This document shows positions 34,836-44,467 of a stretch of DNA of 64,000 bases, piece by piece. How positions within the stretch are numbered: position 1 is the first letter of the stretch; each line of letters starts with the position of its first letter. The position numbers and the translations under genes are program-made. The stretch comes from Frigoribacterium sp. Leaf415 (GTDB lineage Bacteria; Actinomycetota; Actinomycetes; Actinomycetales; Microbacteriaceae): NCBI RefSeq assembly GCF_001424645.1, contig NZ_LMQR01000001.1, positions 1,233,301 to 1,297,300 of the forward strand, given 5' to 3'. The notes beneath the pieces were generated by a model that saw only the letters and a list, made by a program, of their open reading frames with translations, was not told the DNA's origin and searched no databases.

Positions 34836-36146
34836 TCAGGGCCGGGAGAGCCGGGCCGCGACGGCCTCGCCGTGGGCGGGCAGCAGCTCGGCGTTCGACA
34901 GCGCCACGAGCCGCTCGGCCACGACGCCGAGGGCCTCGGCGTCGTATCGGACGATCTGCTGGGGTCGGAGGAACGTGAACGCGCCGAGCCCGGACGAGAA
35001 GCGCGACTGCCCGCTGGTGGGCAGGACGTGGTTCGAACCGGCGAGGTAGTCGCCCAGGCTGACGGGCGTGTCGGGCCCCACGAAGATCGCCCCGGCGTCG
35101 GTTATGTCGGCCAGGACGGCGTCGTCGTCGCGGGTCTGGACCTCGAGGTGCTCGGGACCGTAGGCGTTGCTGAAGGCGGCGGCCTGCCGGAGGTCGTCGA
35201 CCAGGACCACCGCCGACTGGCGACCGGAGAGGGCGGTCCGGACTCGGGCGGCGCTCAGGGTGCGGGGCACGAGCCGGGTCAGTTCGGCGACGACGGCCTC
35301 GCCGAAGGCGGCCGAGTCCGTCACGAGGACGGCCGAGGCCTCCTCGTCGTGCTCGGCCTGGCTGATGAGGTCGACGGCGACCAACGTGGCGTCCGCCGAG
35401 TCGTCGGCGATGACGAGGATCTCGGTCGCGCCGGCCACCGAATCGATGCCGACTCGACCGCGCACGAGTTGCTTCGCAGCGGCGACGAAGTTGTTGCCGG
35501 GACCCGTGATGACCTGGACCGGCTCGAGCTCGAGCTCGGGCACGCCGTAGGCGAGCGCACCGATCGCCCCGGCACCACCGATGGCGTACACCTCGTCGAT
35601 TCCCAGCAGGCCGGCGGCACCCAGGATGACGGGGTGGACTCCCCCGCCGTGTTCGCGCTGCGCGGGCGACACGAGGGCGATCGACGACACCCCGGCCACC
35701 TGTGCGGGGACGACGTTCATCACCACGCTGGAGGGATACACGGCCTTGCCGCCGGGGACGTACACCCCGGCTCGCGTGACGGGCTGCCACCGCTGCTCGA
35801 TGACGGCGCCCGGGGCGGGTCGGGTCGTGGTCGGCGCGGGGATCTGCGCACGGCTCGCCTGCGTGACTCGCGCGATCGACTCGACCAGCGCCTCCTTGAC
35901 CAGGGGGTCGAGGGCCGCGACGGCGTCGTCGATGGTCTGCGTCGCGACGCGCAGCGTGTCGGGCCGGACGCCGTCGAAGCGTGCCGCCTGGTCGCGCAGG
36001 GCTGCGGCACCCCGCTCGCGGACGTCGTCGACGAGACGCCGGGCGGCGTCCGTCGCGGCGCCGACGTCGGCGTGGGACCGCGGGACGAGGTCGAGCAGCT
36101 GGGCGTGGGTCGGCGCGAGACCGCGCAGATCTGTGGTCTGGATCAT
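34836..36146 (-). CDS. hisD: Histidinol dehydrogenase
   Basis: A 436-residue zinc enzyme that catalyses the last two steps of histidine synthesis. Conserved parts are RAGVYVPGGKAVYPSSVVMN, IGGAGAIGALAYG, VITGPGNNFVAAAKQLVRG, the zinc and base region SQAEHDEEASAVL (Gln and His ligands), and YGPEHLEVQ with GSNHVLPTSG. Other his genes are not in the window, so hisD may be separate or start a cluster ending before this point. TAGGCT lies 9 bases before the ATG. It is divergent from the flavin reductase gene with only 33 bases between starts. Confidence 0.96.
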   Translation of the reverse strand: MIQTTDLRGLAPTHAQLLDLVPRSHADVGAATDAARRLVDDVRERGAAALRDQAARFDGVRPDTLRVATQTIDDAVAALDPLVKEALVESIARVTQASRAQIPAPTTTRPAPGAVIEQRWQPVTRAGVYVPGGKAVYPSSVVMNVVPAQVAGVSSIALVSPAQREHGGGVHPVILGAAGLLGIDEVYAIGGAGAIGALAYGVPELELEPVQVITGPGNNFVAAAKQLVRGRVGIDSVAGATEILVIADDSADATLVAVDLISQAEHDEEASAVLVTDSAAFGEAVVAELTRLVPRTLSAARVRTALSGRQSAVVLVDDLRQAAAFSNAYGPEHLEVQTRDDDAVLADITDAGAIFVGPDTPVSLGDYLAGSNHVLPTSGQSRFSSGLGAFTFLRPQQIVRYDAEALGVVAERLVALSNAELLPAHGEAVAARLSRP

Positions 36147-36155
36147 GGCCTGTCC

Positions 36156-36172
36156 AGCCTAGTCAGTAGGGT
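36156..36172. promoter_or_regulatory. Back-to-back -10 boxes for hisD and the flavin reductase gene
   Basis: On the minus strand TAGGCT (36161-36156) lies 9 bases before the hisD ATG. On the plus strand TAGGGT (36167-36172) lies 7 bases before the ATG at 36180. The two promoters are packed into the 33-base gap, so their -35 regions must lie within or beyond each other. Confidence 0.5.
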
Positions 36173-36179
36173 CGGGAGC

Positions 36180-36698
36180 ATGACGGACGACAACGCCACG
36201 ACCTCGCGGCCCGACGACTCTCTCGAGGTGTTCAAGGATGCCTTCCGACGCCACGCCGCCGGCGTCGCGATCGTGACGGCGCGTGACGGCGACGGCGCCC
36301 CGGTCGGGTTCACGGCCACGTCACTGGCGTCACTGGCCGCGGTGCCGCCGCTCGCGACCTTCAACATGGCCAGGACGGCGAGTTCATGGCCCGCCCTCTC
36401 GGAGACGGACCAGGTCATCGTGCACCTGCTCGGCCTGCGCAATCGGGACCTCGCGCGACGCATGGCGGGTCCCGCCGCCGAGCGCTTCGCCGGGGACCAC
36501 TGGACCGACGGGCCGAACGGAGTGCCGCTGCTGACGGGCGTGACCGCCTGGATGACCGGGACCGTCGTCGAGCGGTTGCCTGTCCACGGCAACGCCGTCG
36601 TGGTCGTGCGCGTCGGGACGGGCGGCGTCGGCGAGGACGACGACGCCCTGCTGTACCACGACCGGCGGTACCTGAGGCCTGTGCACCTCGAGGACTGA
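36180..36698 (+). CDS. Flavin reductase family protein (FMN-binding split barrel)
   Basis: A 172-residue protein of the flavin reductase-like family. The pattern HAAGVAIVTARDGDGAPVGF-TATSLASLAAVPPLATFNMA is that of the FMN-binding split barrel, and LLYHDRRYLRP closes it. These proteins reduce free FMN or FAD with NAD(P)H, often to feed a monooxygenase, but no such partner is adjacent. The ATG is 7 bases after a -10 box. The open frame far upstream runs antisense to hisD and is not used. Confidence 0.88.
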   Translation: MTDDNATTSRPDDSLEVFKDAFRRHAAGVAIVTARDGDGAPVGFTATSLASLAAVPPLATFNMARTASSWPALSETDQVIVHLLGLRNRDLARRMAGPAAERFAGDHWTDGPNGVPLLTGVTAWMTGTVVERLPVHGNAVVVVRVGTGGVGEDDDALLYHDRRYLRPVHLED

Positions 36699-36753
36699 CA
36701 CCGGGCGCGCCTCGCGCCGGCAGCCTCGCGCCGGCAGCCGGGCGCCGACCACC

Positions 36754-39700
36754 TCAGACGAGGCAGCCGGGACCCAACAGGCTCTTGAGTTCGCCGAACA
36801 GGTCGGCCGTGACGTCGACCGGCATGGGGATCTCGAACACGCGGGCGGCCTCGCCCTTGACGAGTCGGAGGCGGACCTCGGTGCCCCCGGCGTGACGGCC
36901 GAGCACCGCCGCCAGCTCGGTGACCGTGTCGTGCGTGGCCCGGTATTCGGGCATCTGCAGGAGCAACGGCCCGTGGTTGACGCCGACGCCCAGGTCGGGC
37001 ATGAACATGCTCGCGGCGTGCATGTTCATGCCGTCGTCGCGGACGCTGACCCGGCCCTTGAGCACGATGATGGAGTCACCGACGAGCGACGGCCCGAACT
37101 CTTGGTAGGTCTTGCCGAGGAACATGGCCGAGATCTCGCCCCCGAAGTCCTCGACGGTGATGATGCCGTAAGGGTTGCCCGAGTTGCGCGCGACGCGGTG
37201 CTGCACGCTGGTGATGAGCCCGGCGATCGTGACCGTCTCGCCGTCGATCGTCGCGGGGTCGCTCGCCAGGATGTCGGTGACCGTCGTCTGGGCGTGCTTC
37301 GCCAGGGGCAGCTCGAGACCGGCGAGCGGGTGGTCGGAGACGTACAGGCCCAGCATGTCTCGCTCGAACGCCAGCTTGTCGCGTTTGGACCACTCGGGAC
37401 GTTCGGGCACGTGCTGGACGTCCTGCGGCTCGTCCCACAGGGAGTCGAAGTCGAAGCCGACCTGACCGTTCGCCTCGGCCCGCTTCTCGCTGACCGCGGC
37501 CTCGACGGCGGACTCGTGGATCTCGACGAGGGCACGCCGCGTCGATCCCAGCGAGTCGAACGCCCCTGCCTTGACGAGAGACTCGACGGTGCGCTTGTTC
37601 GCCACGGGCAGCGGCACCTTGCGCAGGAAGTCGTGGAACGAGGTGAACGCACCCTCTTTCTTGCGTGCGGCGATGACGTGGTCGACCACGTTGAAGCCGA
37701 CGTTGCGCACGGCCCCCATGCCGAAGCGGATGTCGTCGCCGACGGCCGCGAAGAACCCGATGGATTCGTTGACGTCGGGCGGCAGCACCTTGATGCCCAT
37801 CCGCCGGCACTCGTTGAGGTAGAGGCCCAGCTTGTCTCGGGAGTCCCCCGTGCTCGTGAGCAGGGCGGCCATGTACTCGGCCGGGTAGTGGGCCTTGAGG
37901 TAGGCCGTCCAGTACGAGACCACACCGTACGCAGCCGAGTGCGCCTTGTTGAAGGCGTAGTCGGAGAAGGGCAGCAGGATGTCCCAGAGCATCTTGACGG
38001 CATCGGGCGAGAACCCGTTGTCGAACATGCCCTTCTCGAACCCGGCGTACTGCTTGTCGAGCTCGGACTTCTTCTTCTTGCCCATGGCGCGTCGGAGGAT
38101 GTCGGCCTGACCCAGCGAGAAGCCGGCGACCTTCTGCGCAATGGCCATGACCTGCTCTTGGTAGATGATCAGGCCGTAGCTGGTCGAGAGGATCTCTTGC
38201 AGCGGCTCTTCGAGCTCGGGGTGGATCGGGGTGATGTCTTGCGCGCCGTTCTTGCGCAAGGCGTAGTTCGTGTGCGAGTTGGCGCCCATGGGGCCCGGTC
38301 GGTAGAGCGCGATGACGGCCGAGATGTCTTCGAAGTTGTCGGGCTTCATCAGGCGGAGGAGCCCGCGCATGGGCCCGCCGTCGAGTTGGAACACCCCGAG
38401 GGTGTCACCGCGCCCCAGCAGTTCGTAGGCACCCCGGTCGTCGAGCTCGAGGTCTTCGAGCACGAGGTCGAAGCCACGGTTCGTCTTGATGTTGTCGAGG
38501 GCGTCGTTGATGATCGTGAGGTTGCGCAACCCCAGGAAGTCCATCTTGATCAGCCCGAGGGACTCGCAGGCCGGGTAGTCGAACTGCGTGACGATCTGAC
38601 CGTCCTGCTCGCGCTTCATGATCGGGATGATGTCGATGAGCGGATCGCTCGACATGATGACGCCGGCGGCGTGCACACCCCATTGGCGCTTCAGCCCCTC
38701 GAGGCCGAGCGCCGTGTCGAAGACGGTCTTGGCCTCGGGGTCGGACTCGACCACGGTGCGGATGTCGCCGGCCTCTTTGTAGCGCTCGTGCTGCTTGTCG
38801 AAGATGCCGGTGAGGGGGATGTCCTTGCCCATCACGGCGGGGGGCATGGCCTTGGTGAGCTTCTCACCCATGCCGAAGGGGAACCCGAGCACTCGAGAGC
38901 TGTCCTTCAGGGCCTGCTTCGCCTTGATGGTGCCGTACGTGACGATCTGAGCGACGCGTTCGTCGCCGTACTTCTCGGTGACGTACTGGATCACCTCGCC
39001 GCGACGACGGTCGTCGAAGTCGACGTCGAAGTCGGGCATGGAGACGCGATCGGGGTTGAGGAACCGCTCGAAGATCAGACCGTGGCGCAGCGGATCGAGG
39101 TCGGTGATGCGCATGGCGTAGGCGGCCATCGAGCCGGCCCCCGAGCCACGGCCCGGCCCGACCCGGATGCCGTTCTCCTTCGACCAGTTGATGAAGTCGG
39201 CGACCACGAGGAAGTACCCGGGGAATCCCATGCCGGTGATGACGCCGATCTCGTACTCGGCCTGCTTGCGCACGTCGTCGGGGATGCCCGCCGGGTAGCG
39301 GTAGACGAGTCCCTTCTCGACCTCTTTGATGAACCAGGTCTCTTCGGTCTCGCCCTCGGGCACCGGGTAGCGCGGCATGTAGTTGGCCGAGGTGTTGAAC
39401 TGCACGTCGCACCGCTCGGCGATGAGCAGCGTGTTGTCACACGCCTCGGGGTGGTCGCGGAAGAGGTGTCGCATCTGCTGGGCGGACTTGAGGTAGAACT
39501 CGTCGGCGTCGAACTTGAAGCGGTTCGGGTCGTTCAGCGTCGAGCCGGACTGGACGCAGAGGAGCGCCGCGTGGCTGGTGGCATCGTGCTCGTGCGTGTA
39601 ATGGAGGTCGTTCGTCGCGACGAGCGGCAGGTCGAGGTCTTTCGCCAGGCGCAGCAGGTCGCCCATGATCTGGCGCTCGATGCCGAGACCGTGGTCCATG

Positions 39701-40272
39701 ATCTCGGCGAAGTAGTTCTCTCGGCCGAAGATGTCGCGGAAGTCGGAGGCCGCCTTCAGCGCCTCGTCGTACTGGCCGAGCCGCAGGCGGGTCTGCACCT
39801 CGCCACTCGGGCACCCGGTCGTGGCGATCAGGCCCTCGGAGTACTGCGACAGCAGTTCGCGGTCCATGCGGGGCTTGAAGTAGTACCCCTCGAGCGAGGC
39901 CCGGGACGAGAGGCGGAACAGGTTGTGCATGCCCGTGGTGTTCTCGGACAGCAGGGTCATGTGCGTGTACGCACCGGAGCCCGACACGTCGTCGCGTCCG
40001 CCGTCGCCCCACCGGACGCGCGTCTTGTCGCCCCGGTGCGTGCCCGGCGTGATGTAGGCCTCGGTGCCGATGATGGGCTTGACGCCCGCCTCGGTCGCGG
40101 TCTTCCAGAAGTCGTAGGCGCCGAACACGTTGCCGTGGTCGGTGACCGCCACCGCGGGCATCCCCTGCGCCGCGGCCTCGGTGACCAGCGGCTTGACCCG
40201 GGCCGCACCGTCGAGCATCGAGTACTCGCTGTGCACGTGCAGATGGACGAATGAGTCTTTGCTCGAGGCCAC
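36754..40272 (-). CDS. dnaE: DNA polymerase III alpha subunit
   Basis: A 1172-residue replicative polymerase. The PHP domain opens with FVHLHVHSEYSMLDGAARV. The catalytic aspartates are in SMPDFDVDFDDRRRGEV near residue 410, with a further one in the finger/palm region (LIKMDFLGLRNLTII). The tandem helix-hairpin-helix (VVSYWTAYLKAHYPAEYMAA, then NVGFNVVDHVIAARKKEG) and the OB domain (VTIAGLITSVQHRVARNSG) follow. It is a DnaE1-type length. GTG start is preceded by GAGGAG. It follows the dcw/lspA block on the same strand after an RluA-type gene, as in mycobacteria. Confidence 0.97.
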   Translation of the reverse strand: MASSKDSFVHLHVHSEYSMLDGAARVKPLVTEAAAQGMPAVAVTDHGNVFGAYDFWKTATEAGVKPIIGTEAYITPGTHRGDKTRVRWGDGGRDDVSGSGAYTHMTLLSENTTGMHNLFRLSSRASLEGYYFKPRMDRELLSQYSEGLIATTGCPSGEVQTRLRLGQYDEALKAASDFRDIFGRENYFAEIMDHGLGIERQIMGDLLRLAKDLDLPLVATNDLHYTHEHDATSHAALLCVQSGSTLNDPNRFKFDADEFYLKSAQQMRHLFRDHPEACDNTLLIAERCDVQFNTSANYMPRYPVPEGETEETWFIKEVEKGLVYRYPAGIPDDVRKQAEYEIGVITGMGFPGYFLVVADFINWSKENGIRVGPGRGSGAGSMAAYAMRITDLDPLRHGLIFERFLNPDRVSMPDFDVDFDDRRRGEVIQYVTEKYGDERVAQIVTYGTIKAKQALKDSSRVLGFPFGMGEKLTKAMPPAVMGKDIPLTGIFDKQHERYKEAGDIRTVVESDPEAKTVFDTALGLEGLKRQWGVHAAGVIMSSDPLIDIIPIMKREQDGQIVTQFDYPACESLGLIKMDFLGLRNLTIINDALDNIKTNRGFDLVLEDLELDDRGAYELLGRGDTLGVFQLDGGPMRGLLRLMKPDNFEDISAVIALYRPGPMGANSHTNYALRKNGAQDITPIHPELEEPLQEILSTSYGLIIYQEQVMAIAQKVAGFSLGQADILRRAMGKKKKSELDKQYAGFEKGMFDNGFSPDAVKMLWDILLPFSDYAFNKAHSAAYGVVSYWTAYLKAHYPAEYMAALLTSTGDSRDKLGLYLNECRRMGIKVLPPDVNESIGFFAAVGDDIRFGMGAVRNVGFNVVDHVIAARKKEGAFTSFHDFLRKVPLPVANKRTVESLVKAGAFDSLGSTRRALVEIHESAVEAAVSEKRAEANGQVGFDFDSLWDEPQDVQHVPERPEWSKRDKLAFERDMLGLYVSDHPLAGLELPLAKHAQTTVTDILASDPATIDGETVTIAGLITSVQHRVARNSGNPYGIITVEDFGGEISAMFLGKTYQEFGPSLVGDSIIVLKGRVSVRDDGMNMHAASMFMPDLGVGVNHGPLLLQMPEYRATHDTVTELAAVLGRHAGGTEVRLRLVKGEAARVFEIPMPVDVTADLFGELKSLLGPGCLV

Positions 40273-40313
40273 GGGGCTCCTCGTCTGGTGGTGGATCTGG
40301 CGACTAGGGGAAC

Positions 40314-40319
40314 AGCCTA
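40314..40319 (-). promoter_or_regulatory. Candidate dnaE -10 box
   Basis: TAGGCT on the minus strand, overlapping the end of the RluA-family gene and 41 bases before the dnaE GTG. Confidence 0.35.
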
Positions 40320-41240
40320 ACTCCGACGGAGGACATCGAGAGCGTGCTGCAGGTCGGTGGGGTAGGTCGACCGGTACACCACCGGCTCACCCGTCCCGGG
40401 GTGACGGAAACCGAGCTGCACGGCGTGCAGCCACTGCCGCGTGAGACCGAGCGTCGCCGAGAGCGTCGGGTCGGCGCCGTAGGTCGCGTCACCGACGCAG
40501 GGGTGTCGCTGGGCCGCCATGTGGACGCGGATCTGGTGGGTCCGACCCGTCTCGAGGTGGATCTCGAGCAACGAGGCGGACGGGAACGCCTCGACCGTCT
40601 CGTAGTGGGTGACCGACGGCTTGCCGTCGACGACCACCGCGAACTTCCAGTCGGACGACGGGTGGCGCCCGATGGGCGCGTCGATCGTCCCGGTCAGCGG
40701 GTCGGGGTGGCCCTGGACGACCGCGTTGTAGATCTTTTCGACGGTTCGCTCACGGAACGCCTGCTTGAGCAGCGTGTAGGCACGCTCGGTCTTGGCCACG
40801 ACCATGAGTCCGCTGGTGCCGACGTCGAGGCGGTGGACGATGCCGGCCCGTTCGGACGCACCCGACGTCGACACGGTGAAGCCCGCGGCGGCGAGCCCGC
40901 CGAGCACGGTCGGACCGGTCCATCCCACCGACGGGTGAGCAGCGACGCCGACGGGCTTGTCGACGACCACGATCTCGTCGTCGTCGTGCACGACTGCCAT
41001 GCCCGGTACGTCGACGGCTACCACGGCGGGGGCCTCGCGCGGTGACCAGGTGACGTCGAGCCACGCACCGGCCTCGAGCCGGTCCGACTTGCCGGCGGTG
41101 CGACCGTCGACCGTCACCCCACCCGAGGCAGCGACCTCGGCCGCGAACGTGCGGCTGAAGCCGAGCAACTTCGCCAGGGCGGCGTCGACACGCTCGCCGG
41201 CGAGCCCGTCGGGCACCGGGAGGGCGCGCGTCTCGCTCAC
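40317..41240 (-). CDS. RluA-family pseudouridine synthase
   Basis: A 307-residue RNA-modifying enzyme that turns selected uridines in 23S rRNA into pseudouridine. An S4 RNA-binding domain occupies about residues 15-75 ([20 protein letters not shown]). The catalytic aspartate is in [17 protein letters not shown] near residue 138. HQIRVHMAA and GDATYGAD are family blocks. RluD is the closest named type, but the exact target cannot be read from sequence. The GTG start overlaps the lspA stop (GTGA), the order lspA-rluA type-dnaE being common in actinobacteria. Confidence 0.92.
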   Translation of the reverse strand: MSETRALPVPDGLAGERVDAALAKLLGFSRTFAAEVAASGGVTVDGRTAGKSDRLEAGAWLDVTWSPREAPAVVAVDVPGMAVVHDDDEIVVVDKPVGVAAHPSVGWTGPTVLGGLAAAGFTVSTSGASERAGIVHRLDVGTSGLMVVAKTERAYTLLKQAFRERTVEKIYNAVVQGHPDPLTGTIDAPIGRHPSSDWKFAVVVDGKPSVTHYETVEAFPSASLLEIHLETGRTHQIRVHMAAQRHPCVGDATYGADPTLSATLGLTRQWLHAVQLGFRHPGTGEPVVYRSTYPTDLQHALDVLRRS

Positions 41241-41908
41241 GAATCTCTCCGGCGGTCGGCAGGAGGCGCGGTGTCGGCAGAAGCACTCGGCTCACCGTCA
41301 GGAGTCGTCGGCTGGCCGTCCGGCGCCGGGTCGACGACCGGCGAACCGCCGTCCTGCCCGTCCTCCGCCGAACGCCGAGCCTTCTTCGTGCTCGGCGTGC
41401 GCGTGCCGTCGAGCCCGATGCCCAGCAACGTGAGCAGGAGGAGCAACCCCATGCTCGAGACGATGAAGACGTCCGCCACGTTGAAGATGGCCGGCAGGAG
41501 GGACGGGAAGTAGATGAAGTCGATGACGTGTCCCTGCCCGAAGGAGGGCTCTCGGAGCAGGCGGTCGGTGAGGTTGCCGAGGGTGCCACCGAGCAGCATG
41601 CCCAGCATGATCGACCAGGCCAGCGATCGGATGCGCCGGGCCACGATCAGGATCGCGACGGCGACACCGGCGGCGGCGATCGAGAAGATCCACGTCGAAC
41701 CGCTCGCGAACGAGAAGGCGGCGCCGGGGTTCTTGACGAAGTGCAGTTGGAAGAAGTCGCCGACGACGTCGACGGAAGCGCCTTCGACGAGGGTGCGGGT
41801 GACCAGCAGTTTGGTGCCCTGGTCGAGGCCGTAGGCCACGACCGCGACGAAGGCCAGCGTCGCGAGAACGCGGACGCTGGCCTTCGTGGTGGGCTTGTCG
41901 CTCGACAA
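41237..41908 (-). CDS. lspA: Signal peptidase II (lipoprotein signal peptidase)
   Basis: A 223-residue membrane aspartic peptidase that cleaves prolipoproteins before the lipidated cysteine. Four helices are seen. The catalytic aspartates lie in [11 protein letters not shown] and [20 protein letters not shown] is the third conserved block. About 65 C-terminal residues (rich in Asp, Gly, Pro, Ala) extend beyond the usual enzyme and are probably disordered. TTG at 41908 is the only near start that keeps the first helix, with AAGG close upstream. It lies 4 bases after divIVA. A dispersed decamer is in the tail coding part (41261-41270). Confidence 0.92.
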   Translation of the reverse strand: MSSDKPTTKASVRVLATLAFVAVVAYGLDQGTKLLVTRTLVEGASVDVVGDFFQLHFVKNPGAAFSFASGSTWIFSIAAAGVAVAILIVARRIRSLAWSIMLGMLLGGTLGNLTDRLLREPSFGQGHVIDFIYFPSLLPAIFNVADVFIVSSMGLLLLLTLLGIGLDGTRTPSTKKARRSAEDGQDGGSPVVDPAPDGQPTTPDGEPSASADTAPPADRRRDS

Positions 41909-41912
41909 GACC

Positions 41913-42656
41913 TTAGTTCGAGCCGAAGCCCTGGGCGCTGGCCGGTGTCGACCGGGCGGCCTCACCCGTGCCGTCGCCGTCGAGCTCGTGGAGCTGACCT
42001 TCGATGTAGCTCTTGAGCTTGGAGCGGTAGTCACGCTCGAACGACCGCAGGTCGTCGATGCGACGTTCGACACTCGAGCGCTCGGTGTTGAGGCGCTCGA
42101 GGATCTCGCGCTGCTGGGTCTCGGCGGCACCGACGATGTCACGCGACTTCGTCTCGGCCTCGGACACGAGACGTGCGGCGGTGGCGTGGCCTTCGGCGAT
42201 GAGAGCGTCACGCTTCTCGACACCCTCGCGGACGTGCTCTTCGTGCAGACGGCGGGCGAGCTGCAGCAGGCTGTTGGTGCTGCTGGTCTCGTCGGCCTCG
42301 GACACGGCCGGGGCGGAGTAGGCGGGAGCGGACGCGACGGCGGCGGGGGCCGCCACGACGGGCTCGGGCTCGACGACCGGCTCGGGCTCGACGGCCTCGG
42401 GAGCCGAGGCGGGAGCGGGTGCCGACGCAGGAGCCGGCGCACTGGCCACGGGGGCCGACACGGGGGCGGCCTGCGTCGCGGGAGCGGACTCACCCGACGA
42501 GAGTCGCTGGCGCAGCTCGTCGTTCTCCTGGTTGAGACGTCGCAGCTCGGCGACGACCTCGTCGAGGAAGTCGTCGACCTCGTCCTGGTCGTATCCCTCG
42601 CGGAACTTCGTCGGCTGGAACCGCTTGTTGACTACGTCTTCCGGCGTCAAAGCCAT
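41913..42656 (-). CDS. divIVA: DivIVA (Wag31) polar growth and septum-site protein
   Basis: A 247-residue coiled-coil protein. The N-terminal DivIVA signature TPEDVVNKRFQPTKFREGYD-QDEVDDFLDEV binds curved membrane. A first coiled coil follows, then an Ala/Pro/Glu low-complexity linker (about residues 60-125) and a long second coiled coil (about 130-235). In rod-shaped actinobacteria it marks poles and steers cell wall synthesis. ATG at 42656 with GAGGTGA upstream is preferred over the earlier in-frame start. It sits downstream of yggT and sepF, the usual place at the end of the dcw cluster. Confidence 0.95.
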   Translation of the reverse strand: MALTPEDVVNKRFQPTKFREGYDQDEVDDFLDEVVAELRRLNQENDELRQRLSSGESAPATQAAPVSAPVASAPAPASAPAPASAPEAVEPEPVVEPEPVVAAPAAVASAPAYSAPAVSEADETSSTNSLLQLARRLHEEHVREGVEKRDALIAEGHATAARLVSEAETKSRDIVGAAETQQREILERLNTERSSVERRIDDLRSFERDYRSKLKSYIEGQLHELDGDGTGEAARSTPASAQGFGSN

Positions 42657-42801
42657 TGCCGTCACCTCGTGCATCTGTTGGATCGTGTGATCGTGGTCTG
42701 TGTCGTTCTTCTACACCGTAGAGGAACGGGACCCGGTCGGGCCGGGGTCGTGCCGTTCGGGCGCTGCAGTGAGCCTACCCTGTCACTCGCCGACGACGTG
42801 G

Positions 42802-43104
42802 TCAGCCGAAGGTGCGGAGCCCGGAGGCGACGCTCATCAGGATGATCACGGCCAGCATGATGATGCTCCAGCCGAAGTCGAGTGCGACCGAACCGAGCCG
42901 CACGGGCGGCAGGATCTTGCGCACACGACGGATGGGCGGGTCGGTCACGGTGTAGGCCACCTCGGCCAGCACGAGGACGGGCCCCTTGGGTCGCCAGCCG
43001 CGACTGAACGACTGCGCCAGGTCGAGCACGAACCGCGCCCACATGAGCAAGAAGAAGATCAGCAGTGCGTAGTACGCGATCGTGGCGATCAGGTAAGTGA
43101 TCAT
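42802..43104 (-). CDS. yggT: YggT-family membrane protein
   Basis: A 100-residue protein with two membrane helices (about residues 5-30 and 76-96) and the YggT motif VTDPPIRRVRKILPPVRLG between them. The family is found between sepF and divIVA in many Gram-positive genomes and is linked to cell division or ion balance, but its molecular role is unknown. It lies 93 bases after sepF; divIVA follows after 145 bases, which probably hold its own promoter. Confidence 0.9.
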   Translation of the reverse strand: MITYLIATIAYYALLIFFLLMWARFVLDLAQSFSRGWRPKGPVLVLAEVAYTVTDPPIRRVRKILPPVRLGSVALDFGWSIIMLAVIILMSVASGLRTFG

Positions 43105-43197
43105 CGGGGGGTCATCAGCTCACACGAGTCGGCGCGAGGGGACTCGCGGGCGGGCAGGTCGGCACGTCGACGCGGAGGAGCCGCGACGACGGACTCG

Positions 43198-43725
43198 TCA
43201 GGACTGGGCGAAGAACGACGCTTCGATGTCGGATTCTACCTCAGCCTGCTCGCCGCTCACCGCGATGTGCGCCGGTGACAACAGGAAGACCTTGTTGGTC
43301 ACGCGCTCGATCTTGCCGTACAGCCCCTGCGAGAGTCCGCTGGCGAAGTCGACCAGACGACGGGCGTCCGCCTCGGTCATCTGCGACAGGTTGATGATCA
43401 CCGGGATGCCGTCACGGAAGCTCTCGGCGATCGCCTGGGCGTCCTTGTACTCGCGGGGGTGGACCGTCAGGATCTCGTTCATGTCGTGGGGCACCGTGTT
43501 CTTCGGGGGCGAGGAGCGACGCAGGGGCGTCACGGGGGCGCGGGTGGGCGCGGGGGCGGCAGTGGGAGCCGAATGGACCGGGGCGACGGGAGCCGGAGCC
43601 TGAGAGGCCGCCTGCGGTCGCGACGACTGCTGGGGCTGCGCTCGCTCGTGGGGCTGCTCGTCGTACTCGAGCTCTTCGTCGGCGAGGCCCAGGTAGACCA
43701 TCGTCTTGCGCAGCGGGTTGGCCAT
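43198..43725 (-). CDS. sepF: Cell division protein SepF
   Basis: A 175-residue protein. The N-terminal amphipathic membrane anchor [18 protein letters not shown] is clear. An Ala/Pro/Gln-rich linker (about residues 30-85) leads to the SepF core: [58 protein letters not shown]. SepF binds the FtsZ C-terminal tail and membrane, taking the place of FtsA, which actinobacteria lack. ATG has GGAGGAAC just upstream, which rules out the longer frame. It follows yggS in the ftsZ-yggS-sepF order. Confidence 0.96.
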   Translation of the reverse strand: MANPLRKTMVYLGLADEELEYDEQPHERAQPQQSSRPQAASQAPAPVAPVHSAPTAAPAPTRAPVTPLRRSSPPKNTVPHDMNEILTVHPREYKDAQAIAESFRDGIPVIINLSQMTEADARRLVDFASGLSQGLYGKIERVTNKVFLLSPAHIAVSGEQAEVESDIEASFFAQS

Positions 43726-43762
43726 GGTGTTCCTCCGAGTCAGTGGATCGTCAGGTCCGACA

Positions 43763-44461
43763 TTAACGAGCATCGGGGCGAGAACCCGTGATTGCCGTGC
43801 CGATCCGTAGGTGTGTCGCGCCCTCGGCGACGGCCTCGGCGAAGTCGGGCGACATGCCGGCCGAGATCGCGTCGGCCGTGGCCTCGAGGGACCGCACCCG
43901 CTCGGAGACCGCCCGGAGGCGCGCGAAGGCGGGTCGCGCCTCCTCGTCCAAGGGGGCGACGGCCATGACGCCCCGCAGTCGCAACCCCGGGGTCGAGAGG
44001 ACTCTCTCGGCCAGCCGCTCGACGTCGCGCTCGGCCACTCCCCCGCGGCCGGGGTCGTCGGTCAGGTTGACCTGGACGAATCCGTCGACGACGGAACCGG
44101 AGTCGTCGGACAGGGCGTCGACCACGGAGTCACGGTCGAGCGAGTGCACGGCGTGTGCGTAGCGCCGGGCCTGCCGCGCCTTCTTCGACTGCAACTGACC
44201 GACGAAGTGCCATCGGAGCCCCTCGAGGTCGCTCAGCTCGGCGGCCTTGGCCTGGGCCTCTTGATGACGGTTCTCGCCGACGTCGCGGACCCCCAGGGCG
44301 TACAACGCCCGGATCAGGCCGGGTGGGTGGAACTTCGTGACGACGATCGTCGTGAGCTCGTCCGGGGACCGCCCCACGGCGGCGCAGGCACCGTCGACGG
44401 CCGCGACGACCCGGGCGAGACGCTCGCCCAGGTCGCCGTCGACACTCATCGTGTCGGTCAC
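43763..44461 (-). CDS. yggS: YggS/PLPBP-family pyridoxal phosphate homeostasis protein
   Basis: A 232-residue single-domain PLP-binding TIM barrel. The lysine that holds PLP is in [47 protein letters not shown] and the phosphate-binding end [11 protein letters not shown] are the family blocks. The protein buffers PLP and has no known enzyme reaction. GTG at 44461 is used; ATG at 44449, with GAGTGA upstream, is an alternative. It starts 6 bases after ftsZ, its regular neighbour in Gram-positive bacteria. Confidence 0.93.
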   Translation of the reverse strand: MTDTMSVDGDLGERLARVVAAVDGACAAVGRSPDELTTIVVTKFHPPGLIRALYALGVRDVGENRHQEAQAKAAELSDLEGLRWHFVGQLQSKKARQARRYAHAVHSLDRDSVVDALSDDSGSVVDGFVQVNLTDDPGRGGVAERDVERLAERVLSTPGLRLRGVMAVAPLDEEARPAFARLRAVSERVRSLEATADAISAGMSPDFAEAVAEGATHLRIGTAITGSRPDAR

Positions 44462-44467
44462 TCGTCG

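Noticed and set aside
36892..40254. A 1120-codon open frame on the plus strand antisense to dnaE
   Set aside because: It mirrors dnaE codon by codon, is rich in Val, Glu, Arg, Asp and His as expected of antisense high-GC frames, and shows no family motif.
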